Made by a program: the position numbers and the translations under genes. This document shows positions 8,092-16,083 of a DNA stretch of 28,405 nt, one piece after another. Numbering within the stretch: position 1 is the first letter of the stretch; each line of letters begins with the position of its first letter. The notes beneath the pieces were generated by a model that worked only from the letters and a program-made list of their open reading frames with translations, made no database searches and was not told where the DNA came from. The stretch comes from an uncultured Pedobacter sp. (GTDB lineage: Bacteria > Bacteroidota > Bacteroidia > Sphingobacteriales > Sphingobacteriaceae), in the NCBI GenBank assembly GCA_946478755.1, contig CAMLDJ010000040.1, forward strand, positions 1-28,405. The letters are read 5' to 3'.

Positions 8092-8172
8092 CTCCCAAAG
8101 ATTTAAAGTCCCTTTCCGGCATTGTCAAATAAGGATTTTTTTTGCCCGGTATAGCGCTCGCACATGATCATT

Positions 8173-9213
8173 CTACTTGTAAGCGATTGCCGCACTCGTC
8201 GGCCCAACCAACGGCAGCAACGACGTGGATTTGAATCCTATTGCTTTTGCCCATTTATTAAAGTCCGCAAAGGTATAGTCAAATCCGGTACCGGTTTCGA
8301 TAAGCATATTAACACTCATCATCATGCCAAAAACATTTTCTCTTCGTTTATCATCAATAATACTTTCAATAGCAACAAAACTGCCACCGGCAGGCAGCGC
8401 ATTATATGCTTTTTGCATCAGCATCAGCTTGGTCTCCTCATCCCAGTCGTGAAGAATATTGCCCATTGATATGATATCAGCCTTTGGAAACTGATCCTTG
8501 AAAAAATCGCCGTCTGCCGTTTTAACTTGTTCCTGCAGCTGGAATTGCGCAATCGTTTCGTTGGCAATTGGGGCTACAGGAGGCAGATCCCAGCTTATAC
8601 AGGTCATATGTGGCTGGTGCTTCGCGACCATCAGTGATAATAAACCTGCCGATCCGCCGATATCAACAAGCGTTCTCGCATCCGAAAAATCGAACTTTTG
8701 AGCAAAAGCCATAAAAGCCCCCATTTGAATACCACTCATGGCATGGATGAATTCTTTCAACCGACCAGAATCGGCGTAGAGCGCATCGAAAATATTTCCA
8801 CCGTTCTTTGCTTCATTTTGCGGGAGGCCTGTACGCAGCCCTTCTTCCAGATTCCCCCAAAATCCATATAGTCTGTTGTTGAGCATTTCAAGCAATCCGC
8901 CGATATAGGTAGGCTTTTTCTTGTCAAGGAAGAAATCAGTATCCTCACCGTTGGAATAAATTGCAGTCTCCAGCAGTCCATCACGTTCCAGAAAGCCGAA
9001 TCCTGTTAGCGTATCAAGGAAGTCGTACACGTTGCGGTCCGTGCAATTTAAGCCCAACTGAGATTTGATATCTTTTGCAGACATCGCGCTGCGATCGGCG
9101 AGCAAAGTAAATAGCTGAAAATTAACGGCAGACAATAGGATTTTTGAGCCCCAATATCCGGTACCCATTTGCATAATTTTTTCGGGTGTTTGATGGGCGA
9201 TTTGCTGTTCCAT
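8173..9213 (-). CDS. SAM-dependent O-methyltransferase, family 2
   Basis: A 346-residue methyltransferase of the plant-type/acetylserotonin O-methyltransferase family. The N-terminal winged-helix dimerisation domain spans about residues 10-90 (MGTGYWGSKILLSAVNFQLF, YDFLDTLTGFGFLERDG). The Rossmann SAM-binding domain follows with motif I VDIGGSAGLL (183-192), motif II ISWDLPPV, motif III GDFFKDQFPKADI and the catalytic HDWDEE (His255). Family members methylate hydroxyl groups on aromatic or polyketide-like small molecules; the acceptor is unknown and no biosynthetic genes flank it. A 19-bp palindrome (9245-9263) lies 32-50 bp upstream of the ATG and may control it. Confidence 0.9.
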   Translation of the reverse strand: MEQQIAHQTPEKIMQMGTGYWGSKILLSAVNFQLFTLLADRSAMSAKDIKSQLGLNCTDRNVYDFLDTLTGFGFLERDGLLETAIYSNGEDTDFFLDKKKPTYIGGLLEMLNNRLYGFWGNLEEGLRTGLPQNEAKNGGNIFDALYADSGRLKEFIHAMSGIQMGAFMAFAQKFDFSDARTLVDIGGSAGLLSLMVAKHQPHMTCISWDLPPVAPIANETIAQFQLQEQVKTADGDFFKDQFPKADIISMGNILHDWDEETKLMLMQKAYNALPAGGSFVAIESIIDDKRRENVFGMMMSVNMLIETGTGFDYTFADFNKWAKAIGFKSTSLLPLVGPTSAAIAYK

Positions 9214-9244
9214 TACGTTTTTGAAGTTAAGGTGAAAATTATTT

Positions 9245-9263
9245 GTGCTGTAACATACAGCAC
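9245..9263 (-). promoter_or_regulatory. palindromic operator or leader hairpin upstream of the methyltransferase
   Basis: GTGCTGT (9245-9251), spacer AACAT, and ACAGCAC (9257-9263) form a perfect 7-bp inverted repeat. A promoter-like TTG, 22 bp, AAACTTTG (-7 box at 9269-9276, one mismatch) would start transcription inside it. It could be a repressor site at +1 or a hairpin at the mRNA 5' end. Confidence 0.45.
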
Positions 9264-9325
9264 AGCTGCAAAGTTTTTATAAAGCTATGAAAATCAGTCA
9301 ATTTATGGTACACGGAACTCATACA

Positions 9326-9510
9326 CTATGCCAGTTGCTCCATAAAAGTTCTAAAGTGTTCGTCATAGTGAGCCTTCAGCACCGACATGCAATTTTTACA
9401 CCGGAAAAACATCCCCATGACGTACAGATCCTGAAACTGTTTAGTAAGTAAAACCGCATAGGTTCATCGATGGAGCTGATAAAAAAAATGTCAGATCCAG
9501 GATGCGAGGC
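9326..9510 (-). pseudogene. possible decayed coding fragment, family not recognised
   Basis: On the minus strand two frames join into a protein-like stretch. One frame, open from 9510, reads HPGSDIFFISSIDEPMRFYL. Near 9440-9450 the sense continues in another frame as TKQFQDLYVMGMFFRCKNCM and then VLKAHYDEHFRTFMEQLA, ending at TAG (9326-9328). Residue composition looks like real protein, but the frameshift and the absence of a start suggest decay. I cannot name the family. It may also be chance. Confidence 0.25.
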
Positions 9511-9565
9511 CTATGAGCGAGGCCCACATTTCACACGCTGGTACTGCCATGCAGAAAGGTTGTGT

Positions 9566-9701
9566 TCAGGCTTATAGCAAGTACTGCTCAGGTACTAGTG
9601 TCTTACTGCTTGGATACTAATACCATATTACCGGAGTAGTAAAAAAGTAACACAGTTGCAGTAGTGAAGTATAGCTTAGGCAGTAGTTGCTATAAGCCTG
9701 A
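9566..9701. repeat. 136-bp gap-free palindrome with a 22-bp internal period
   Basis: The outer arms, 9566-9587 and 9680-9701, are reverse complements over 22 bp with one mismatch; their cores are TCAGGCTTATAGCAA and TTGCTATAAGCCTGA. The whole element is symmetric about 9633.5. TACTGC at 9582 and 9604, then TATTAC at 9626, mirror GTAGTA at 9636, GCAGTA at 9658 and GCAGTA at 9680. These paired 6-bp blocks recur every 22 bp with poorly paired sequence between them. As RNA or single-stranded DNA it would form one long hairpin with regularly spaced stems. No flanking target duplication was found. Confidence 0.7.
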
Positions 9702-9869
9702 GCCGAAGGTCATGTCATCTCCAATCCTTGTATTCGTGGTTAGCTTTTTATATCCCCAGATCGTATTTAAGTAACAAATAGGATACGCTACTATAAAACT
9801 GGCAATTTTTGGTCTGATAATTTTTTCTTTTAAAAAATAAAAGAGATGTTTACAATGAAAGCGTTAACT

Positions 9870-9904
9870 GGGGTGTAGATCTTTATGATTTATGCCCCTT
9901 TTTT
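9870..9904 (+). terminator. plus-strand intrinsic terminator without an upstream gene
   Basis: GGGGTGTAG (9870-9878) can pair with TTATGCCCC (9890-9898) using three wobble pairs, followed by TTTTTT (9899-9904). No plus-strand gene precedes it between 9214 and here, so it may end an unannotated small RNA or be left over from a lost gene. Confidence 0.45.
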
Positions 9905-9946
9905 ATTCGCTCATATGTTCTGGGAATTAGGAATTCTAAATATTTA

Positions 9947-10426
9947 TTAAAACATATGAAGAAGCCAGGCTCCGAGGTTCCACAAACCATAGATCACTGC
10001 AACCAGCAGGATAATAATAATAGTGACTGCCCATAGGATAATCCCTTTACCACTACCTTGATGTTTATTTTCCAGGTAATGCTCCTTCATCAATTTAAGA
10101 TTTCTAGAATTAGCTTTAAAGAAAAAGTCAAAAATCTGGCCGATAACAGGTATAGCTCCAATGGTTGCGTCCAGTAAAATATTAAGCGTCATGAGTACTA
10201 CGACCTTGTTACTTGCTCCCTTTCTTACCAAAGCAAGTAACAGTCCACCGGAAATTAAAAAGCCGGCCATATCACCTGCAATTGGTATAAGGTTCAGCAC
10301 CGGATCCAGACCGAACCTGAAATTTGTCCCGGGAAACCTAAACTGCTGGTCCATCAGGTAAGATAACCTGGAAACCCACCGCATTTTCGGAATCTCATAC
10401 TGATCGTCGTAGCGCGGTTCATTCAT
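9947..10426 (-). CDS. DUF4112 membrane protein
   Basis: A 159-residue protein of the DUF4112 family, function unknown. The family core is visible: LSYLMDQQFRFPG, RFGLDPVLNLIPIAGDMAGF (about residues 38-57) and the second related block LDATIGAIPVIGQIFDFFFK (about 85-104). The hydrophobic C terminus (IILWAVTIIIILLVAVIYGL) is a membrane segment, and the two blocks are also membrane-associated. It lies 100 bp downstream of the GH43 gene on the same strand. The leader contains ATTGTTGC twice, 11 bp apart (10432 and 10443), with a third imperfect copy at 10462. Confidence 0.85.
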   Translation of the reverse strand: MNEPRYDDQYEIPKMRWVSRLSYLMDQQFRFPGTNFRFGLDPVLNLIPIAGDMAGFLISGGLLLALVRKGASNKVVVLMTLNILLDATIGAIPVIGQIFDFFFKANSRNLKLMKEHYLENKHQGSGKGIILWAVTIIIILLVAVIYGLWNLGAWLLHMF

Positions 10427-10526
10427 AGCTTATTGTTGCTTGATTGTTGCATGCTCATCCTATTGTTTGCTTAGCTAACAATCTCAGCGCAGATATGTTC
10501 GGCGCGACAAATGTTCCAAGATAGCT

Positions 10527-11525
10527 TTACTTACCACTGCCATTCAGCGGGCTGGCTGTTACCCCGTCAAATGTGATCTTTACCGGCTTGATATGTCCGT
10601 TCTCGTCAAACTCCATCTTGTCGATGCAGGTCACACGATGGTTTCCATTGGTTTCTCCAAGTGGTCTGCGGTGATAAATGATGTAGTAATCCTTTGTTGT
10701 TGTGTTTTGGATTACAGAATGGTGGCCCGCGCCGGTGGCTATAGAGGGATCCTGTTTCAGGATCTTACCTATCCGCTGAAAAGGTCCCATTGGTGAGTCG
10801 GCTATGGCATAAGCTACAGAATAGTCTGGTCCTGTCCAGCCGCCTTCAGACCACATGAAATAATATTTGCCATTGCGAATGAACATAAATGGCCCCTCCA
10901 CGTAGCCCTGCGGGGTAATCTCTTTATAGGTTGTGCCGTCTGGGAATGGAACTACACTTTTAAAATCATCGCTGAGCTTCACCACATTGCAGTGTCTCCA
11001 GCCACCATAATAAAGATAATATTGCCCGTCTTTGTCTTTAAATATATACTGGTCTATTGGCTGCGCACCATTGTGAAACTTATCGATCAATGGCTTGCCA
11101 ATGTGGTCTTTAAAAGGACCGGCAGGATTACTGGCGACAGCTACACCTATACCGCCGGTTTCTTTATCGCTCTGTATGTCATTCGCCCCAAAGAACAGGT
11201 AATATTTACTGTCTTTTTTTGTAATTGAAGGTGCCCACATTGCTTTGTTGACCCATTTAATGTTTGCTTTTTCTAAGATCCTGGGATGCTTCTCCCAGCT
11301 GACCAGGTCTTTTGAGCTAAAAGCATCCATATAGGTCTGCTCTTCGTATTTGGCTGAGTAAGTAGGATATACCCAATACTCTTTTCCAAATATTACACCT
11401 TCAGGGTCTGCATACCAGCCCGGAAATATTGGATTTCCTGAGCTTTTATTTTCTTTTTTCTCCTGTCCAAAGAGCAAAAATCCGGTAAGGGTAAAGCAGA
11501 GTAAAAGTACGTATGATCTCATCAT
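10527..11525 (-). CDS. glycoside hydrolase family 43
   Basis: A 332-residue exported five-bladed beta-propeller glycosidase. The signal peptide is MMRSYVLLLCFTLTGFLLFG followed by Gln. The GH43 catalytic triad can be placed: general base Asp40 in GWYADPE, pKa-modulating Asp158 in PIDQYIF and general acid Glu210 in GYVEGPF. Other family elements are WAPSI, GAGHHSV (267-271) and YYIIYHRRP. GH43 enzymes mostly release arabinose or xylose from plant polysaccharides; substrate preference is not readable. There is no carbohydrate-binding module. It sits apart from the SusCD locus, with the pentose phosphate operon between them. A signal peptide without a lipobox suggests a periplasmic location. Confidence 0.9.
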   Translation of the reverse strand: MMRSYVLLLCFTLTGFLLFGQEKKENKSSGNPIFPGWYADPEGVIFGKEYWVYPTYSAKYEEQTYMDAFSSKDLVSWEKHPRILEKANIKWVNKAMWAPSITKKDSKYYLFFGANDIQSDKETGGIGVAVASNPAGPFKDHIGKPLIDKFHNGAQPIDQYIFKDKDGQYYLYYGGWRHCNVVKLSDDFKSVVPFPDGTTYKEITPQGYVEGPFMFIRNGKYYFMWSEGGWTGPDYSVAYAIADSPMGPFQRIGKILKQDPSIATGAGHHSVIQNTTTKDYYIIYHRRPLGETNGNHRVTCIDKMEFDENGHIKPVKITFDGVTASPLNGSGK

Positions 11526-11681
11526 TTAAATTAATAGGGTTTGTTTTAACAGGTCTTTGTACAGCCAAGATATCAGTAATTACTTTATTACGAAAAAATT
11601 GATTAAAAAATTAAGTTACAGTCCAATCCAAATCGGCCGCCCTATTTTCGTTAAAGATGTCGACCAGCTTAAATTTTGCCA

Positions 11682-12209
11682 TTAATCCTTAATCCCTTCA
11701 GAAACTTTTAAAGCATTGTCCCTGTGTGTTTCCAGAACAGGTAAAAACTGCCGGGAAAAGTTACGGATAGCGGTATCCGGACTGTTATCAGCGCCTTTGA
11801 AAAGCTCTATATCCTTATTGTGACTTTCAATCATCATTTTCATGTACAACTTCTCAAAATAAGCGGTTTTCATTTGCCTCATTTGGTGAACCTGCTCCGA
11901 TTCCTTTGCGGGCAGCGAGCGCGGGAGCTTCAAGCCCTTTACTACAGCCAAGGTTTTTAGCCGATCATTCATCTGATTATGATCCTGCACCATAAGCTTT
12001 CCAAAGTTCTTGACAGCCGGATGGTTGGCTTTTTCTTGAGCAAGTTTCCCCAAGGTGACTTCCAGCATATCCCGCTCTGCCACCGTTCCAATAAACATGG
12101 CAGTCTGAATCGTATCGGCCGTATTGCTGCTATCAGGAGATTGGCAATTTTGAAAAATAACACCACTCGCGGCCAATATTAATACTGACAAGGTCCTGTT
12201 GTTCATCAT
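11682..12209 (-). CDS. DUF4142 lipoprotein, ferritin-like fold
   Basis: A 175-residue lipoprotein: hydrophobic signal and Cys22 in VIFQNC, then a DUF4142 helical domain. Recognisable elements are AERDMLEVTLGKLAQEKA, VKNFGKLMVQDHNQMNDRL and, near the end, FLPVLETHRDNALK. The family is predicted to be a four-helix ferritin-like bundle of unknown function, often called a putative outer membrane protein. Its start is 19 bp after the transaldolase stop, so it is probably the last gene of a tkt-tal-DUF4142 operon. That link may reflect shared regulation rather than a metabolic role. Confidence 0.88.
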   Translation of the reverse strand: MMNNRTLSVLILAASGVIFQNCQSPDSSNTADTIQTAMFIGTVAERDMLEVTLGKLAQEKANHPAVKNFGKLMVQDHNQMNDRLKTLAVVKGLKLPRSLPAKESEQVHQMRQMKTAYFEKLYMKMMIESHNKDIELFKGADNSPDTAIRNFSRQFLPVLETHRDNALKVSEGIKD

Positions 12210-12228
12210 CTGCCTTTCCTTTCACATT

Positions 12229-13329
12229 TTAGGTCAGTGCAATCCTATGCGCTTTTTTTTCTTCAATAGCCTGTAACAACTTATCGTAAGGGCGATTGAA
12301 TTTCTCTATGCCTTCAATTTCCAATTGGCTACTGATTAGGTTGAGGTCAATCCCGATCCTTTGTAATTGCTCCAGCGTAAGTATGGCTTTATCGATATCG
12401 TGTTCCAGTCGACTGGCAGGTTGTCCGTGGTCCCGGTAAGCTTCCAGCGTCTCTAAAGGAATTGTATTGACGGTCTCAGGACCGATTAATGCCTCCACAT
12501 ATTTGATATCGGAAAAAGCCGGATCTTTGGTTCCGGTACTTGCCCAAAGAACACGCTGAGGCATGGCGCCCATTGCTTGTAGTTTCATAAACCGCTCGCT
12601 ACCGAAATGATGTTTATAAATTTGATAGGCTTGTTTAGCGCATGCAATGGCCACCTCCCCCTTCATTTCGGGATAGCCCTTTGCTTCCAATTGCGGATCA
12701 ACCAGCACATCAATCCGGCTCAGGAAAAAACTAGCTACCGAAGCAATCTGATCGATGGGCTGCCCTGCTGCTACGCGGTCTTCCAGTCCCGACAAATAGG
12801 CATCAACTACCTGTTCATATCTGTCCAAACCAAATAATAATGTAACATTGATATTTACACCCTCGCTGATCGCTTTTCGGATAGCGGGTATCCCTTCAGT
12901 TGTTGCCGGTATCTTGACCATTACATTTTCCCGGTCAAGCTTTCTCCAAAGTTCTACGGCTTGCTTGATGGTTCTGTTGCTGTCATTAGCGAGGCGGGGA
13001 GAAACTTCCAGACTGACATATCCATCCATATCTTGTGCAAAAACGACTTCAAACTGATCGGCCGCATTTTGGATATCAGTTACGGCAAGTTCATAAAAAA
13101 TAGCCTCATTGTCTGGGTGAGTGGCAGCAACTTCCATAATTTGCTCATCGTAAGCCGTACTCCCACTAATTGCCTTTTCAAAAATAGCCGGGTTAGAGGT
13201 CATACCACGCAGGCCGTCTTGTTCAATGAGTTTTTTTAACCGACCGGAATCAATCAGGTTGCGGTCAAGAAAATCCAGCCAAATGCTTTGGCCAAATTCA
13301 TGCAGTTGTTTTATCTTATTTGTTTCCAT
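12229..13329 (-). CDS. tal: transaldolase
   Basis: A 366-residue TIM-barrel transaldolase, long bacterial form, cytoplasmic. It moves a dihydroxyacetone unit from sedoheptulose-7-phosphate to glyceraldehyde-3-phosphate. The Schiff-base lysine is Lys139 in NVMVKIPAT. Other family signatures are SIWLDFLDR, LRGMTSNPAIFEKAI, YVSLEVSP, GINVNVTLLFG and RVLWASTGTKDP. The gene begins 36 bp after the transketolase stop, and the two enzymes catalyse adjacent steps of the non-oxidative pentose phosphate pathway, which supports both calls. Confidence 0.96.
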   Translation of the reverse strand: METNKIKQLHEFGQSIWLDFLDRNLIDSGRLKKLIEQDGLRGMTSNPAIFEKAISGSTAYDEQIMEVAATHPDNEAIFYELAVTDIQNAADQFEVVFAQDMDGYVSLEVSPRLANDSNRTIKQAVELWRKLDRENVMVKIPATTEGIPAIRKAISEGVNINVTLLFGLDRYEQVVDAYLSGLEDRVAAGQPIDQIASVASFFLSRIDVLVDPQLEAKGYPEMKGEVAIACAKQAYQIYKHHFGSERFMKLQAMGAMPQRVLWASTGTKDPAFSDIKYVEALIGPETVNTIPLETLEAYRDHGQPASRLEHDIDKAILTLEQLQRIGIDLNLISSQLEIEGIEKFNRPYDKLLQAIEEKKAHRIALT

Positions 13330-13365
13330 GATTCAATCTCGTTTTATAAACTATTTATGGAATCA

Positions 13366-15228
13366 TCAATGAAATGCCGCTGTTGGAATTGAAGCATGAA
13401 CCTGACTAATAATAGCAGAGGCATTGATGCCAGCCAATTGCAGCAGTTCATCCTTTTTGCCCGACCGGGAGATGTGGTTTACGGCCATCTTTTTCACATG
13501 GGCAGGTTTGTCCGAAGTGCTCACAGCAGTCGTGACGAAATCCCCCATTCCACCGTGAGCAAAGTGGTCTTCAACCGTAATTACAATAGGGTGCCTGGTC
13601 TCCTGTACACATTTGATCAAGGTATCCTGATCTACCGGATTAATGCAATAACAATCCAACACACGGACACTGACCCCTTCTCCCTTTAGCCTGTCCGCCG
13701 CCTTCAGCGCTTCAAAAACCGTAATACCGGTAGCAACAATGGTAAGCTGATCTTCCTGGGACTGCCGGAGTATTTTTGAACCGCCAATTTTAAACGTTTC
13801 ATCATCCTCATAGATCAGCGGTGTTTTAGAACGTAATGTCCGCATATAAACGAATCCCTTATGCGCAATCATTTGAGCAGTCAATTTCAGGGCAGAGACT
13901 GCGTCTGCCGGTTGAAAAATCACGGTATCGGGTAAAGCCCCAAATAAGGCGATATCTTCCAGTGCCATTTGAGAAGGGCCGTCCTCACCGATAGAAACAC
14001 CCGCATGGGAGCCTACAAATTTAATGTTGGCCTCAGACACCCTGGCCATACGGATCTGATCGGCAGCCCTGGTCAAAAATGCACCGAAGGTAGCCACAAA
14101 GGGAATTTTGCCCAATCTGGACAGGCCAGCTGCCACTGAAACCATGTTCTGCTCAGCAATGAAACATTCCACGAAACGCTCAGGAAAGGCCTTCAGGAAA
14201 TCTTCAGTAAAGGTTGAATTTTTTACGTCCCCATCCAGCGCATAGATGTCTGTATTTTGATGTCCCAATTCGGTTAATGCCTCGCCAAAAACTTCCCGTG
14301 TAGCGTACTCCTTATCCTTTTCAAAAGAAAGTTCGGACTCCAGATCTAAAACTTTATGCTTAGGCAAGCTTGTCAACTGGGGTCTAGTTAAATTCAGACG
14401 GAGCGCATCGTCTATTTTTCCCAGCTCCTCCAATGCTTGTTGCAATTCTTCTTCCTTCAGGGCTTTCCCATGCCATCCATCTTTATTCTCCAGAAAAGAA
14501 ACACCCTTTCCTTTTACAGTATGGGCAATAATGGCCATGGGTTGATGTCCCTGATGATAAGAAGCCTGTTCAAAGGCAATCTGTATTTCTTTAAGGTCAT
14601 GGCCATTGATCACCATCGTTTCAAAACCAAATGCCCGGAACCGCTGCTCATATTTTTCCACATCCCATCCAAACATTGTTTCCCCACTCTGGGCCAGTCT
14701 GTTGATATCTGCAATGGCGATAAGGTTATCCAGCTGGTGATAAGCTGCAAAATTTGCGGCCTCCCAAACCTGTCCTTCCGCCAGCTCACCATCTCCCAGA
14801 AGGACATAACTCTTGCCAGGAAGCGACTCCCTCTTGGCCAGCAGTGCAAGTCCTGCGGCAACTGAAAGTCCCTGGCCGAGCGAACCTGTAGCTGCCTCAG
14901 CATAAATGAATCTCGGTGTAGGGTGCCCTTCAAAACGGCTGTTAAACTTTCTCAGCGTAAGCAATTCCTCCAAAGGATAAGCACCGGCTATACCAAATAG
15001 TGTATAGAGCAAGGGTGCAGCATGCCCTTTGGAGAGCACGAAACGATCATTATATAAATTAAGTGGGTTGTTGATGTCGTATTTGAAATACCGATCAAAA
15101 AGTACAGCCATCAGATCTGCTGCAGACAGACAGGACGTTGGATGCCCGGATCCGGCTGCTGTGGTAGACTTTAAACACCACTTACGGATCAAATTGGCCT
15201 TGGCCTGTAAACTCTCATAATTCTCCAT
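13366..15228 (-). CDS. tkt: transketolase
   Basis: A 620-residue single-chain transketolase, thiamine diphosphate-dependent, cytoplasmic. It transfers two-carbon units between pentose and triose or hexose phosphates. The N-terminal ThDP-binding domain has AAGSGHPTS (His29), LSKGHAAPLLY (His69), and GDGELAEG (145-152) with the metal ligand in ADINR (Asn176). The pyrimidine-binding domain carries the catalytic Glu in FIAEQNMVSVAAG, then SHAGVSIGEDGPSQ. The C-terminal domain ends the chain. The length, about 50 residues shorter than E. coli TktA, matches the shorter animal-like branch. It is the first gene of the operon with tal. The ATG at 15228 begins directly before MENYESLQAKA. Confidence 0.96.
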   Translation of the reverse strand: MENYESLQAKANLIRKWCLKSTTAAGSGHPTSCLSAADLMAVLFDRYFKYDINNPLNLYNDRFVLSKGHAAPLLYTLFGIAGAYPLEELLTLRKFNSRFEGHPTPRFIYAEAATGSLGQGLSVAAGLALLAKRESLPGKSYVLLGDGELAEGQVWEAANFAAYHQLDNLIAIADINRLAQSGETMFGWDVEKYEQRFRAFGFETMVINGHDLKEIQIAFEQASYHQGHQPMAIIAHTVKGKGVSFLENKDGWHGKALKEEELQQALEELGKIDDALRLNLTRPQLTSLPKHKVLDLESELSFEKDKEYATREVFGEALTELGHQNTDIYALDGDVKNSTFTEDFLKAFPERFVECFIAEQNMVSVAAGLSRLGKIPFVATFGAFLTRAADQIRMARVSEANIKFVGSHAGVSIGEDGPSQMALEDIALFGALPDTVIFQPADAVSALKLTAQMIAHKGFVYMRTLRSKTPLIYEDDETFKIGGSKILRQSQEDQLTIVATGITVFEALKAADRLKGEGVSVRVLDCYCINPVDQDTLIKCVQETRHPIVITVEDHFAHGGMGDFVTTAVSTSDKPAHVKKMAVNHISRSGKKDELLQLAGINASAIISQVHASIPTAAFH

Positions 15229-15450
15229 AATTTCTATTTATACGTTGATAGTATACTTTGGCCCATACACAATGGCCCTAGCCAAAATAGCTGATCAGCA
15301 GGGCAGCCAAAATCAGGAGCTTAACCAGATATTTAAAGAACAATCCGGATTCAGATTGGTTCAAAAAACATCGCAAATATCTATATGGGAGTCCAGGCAT
15401 TTTTTGTTTCCATGGGATACAGCTGAAAACAGGTGCCCTCAGAATGTTGT

Positions 15451-15490
15451 ATCAGGGCGCATGACCTGCTAGCAGAGCATGCGCTCAGAT
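15451..15490. repeat. 40-bp interrupted palindrome upstream of tkt
   Basis: GCGCATG (15457-15463) and CATGCGC (15478-15484) flank the perfect palindrome CTGCTAGCAG (15466-15475), with two mismatched bases on each side. Pairing resumes outward (ATC at 15451 with GAT at 15490). There is no T-run on either strand, so it is not a standard terminator. It may be a protein-binding site or a cruciform. The remainder of 15229-15540 has no supported gene. Confidence 0.55.
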
Positions 15491-15540
15491 TAAGGTTTCG
15501 AAATTACCTGATTAGGAATTTTAAATTAAAAACTTCTAAA

Positions 15541-16077
15541 TTAATAACCAGGAGTATTAGGATTACCACCCCCTCCGGTACTTGAATTTACAAGAACAAT
15601 ATTGCCTCTGATTTCTCCCCCGGGTACAGTTGAACTGTGGATATTTACATACCATTTTCCAGCCAACAGCTGAGCTTGTTCAACATCAGTTAAGGCTCTT
15701 GTTGTGCCAGATAGTGTTCCTGAGCTGGCGCTGGTAAAGCCCGGGATTTCGATAACAATAGGAGAACTGGTTGCATTTGAGCCTGTTTCTGAACCATGAA
15801 AGTGCATACCAGTTGTGGTAGCTGTAGTTGAACCAAGTTGCCAGGTAAGGTTATAAGCTATCATTTTTGTACCCGAATTATAGGTAATTGCTGCCGTACC
15901 TGAACCCGTAGTGGTAACAGGAGGAACTTCGGTAGCCCCATTTAATACCACATCTGCCTTATAAATTGGTGGCGTCGAAGGCCGGTTATCTTTTTTTTTG
16001 CAGTTGGAAAAAAGAAGTAAAAAAATACCGGCTACAGCAAGAATGGTGTAAGCACGGTGTGTTAAATAAGTTTTCAT
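15541..16077 (-). CDS. CHRD domain lipoprotein
   Basis: A 178-residue exported lipoprotein: signal MKTYLTHRAY plus a hydrophobic stretch and lipobox Cys26 in LLLFSNC. A CHRD domain (about residues 40-165) follows, with NGATEVPPV, SGTAAITYN, the central MHFHGSE and the closing WYVNIHSSTVPGGEIRGNI. The tail is a Gly/Asn/Pro-rich low-complexity stretch. CHRD was first described in chordin; its bacterial role is unknown. ATG 16077 is chosen over the upstream in-frame TTG (16086) because the TAnnTTTG box (16084-16091) overlaps that TTG. A strong terminator separates it from susD. Confidence 0.88.
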   Translation of the reverse strand: MKTYLTHRAYTILAVAGIFLLLFSNCKKKDNRPSTPPIYKADVVLNGATEVPPVTTTGSGTAAITYNSGTKMIAYNLTWQLGSTTATTTGMHFHGSETGSNATSSPIVIEIPGFTSASSGTLSGTTRALTDVEQAQLLAGKWYVNIHSSTVPGGEIRGNIVLVNSSTGGGGNPNTPGY

Positions 16078-16083
16078 GCGAAT

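Noticed and set aside
9566..9701. Integron attC site or transposon terminal repeats
   Set aside because: No integrase or transposase gene is nearby, no target-site duplication was found, and the internal 22-bp phasing does not match attC architecture.
15245..15472. 75-codon plus-strand ORF upstream of tkt
   Set aside because: It would need a TTG start, has no family resemblance and contains most of the palindrome at 15451-15490.
15457..15484. Intrinsic terminator
   Set aside because: There is a strong stem but no T-run on either strand.
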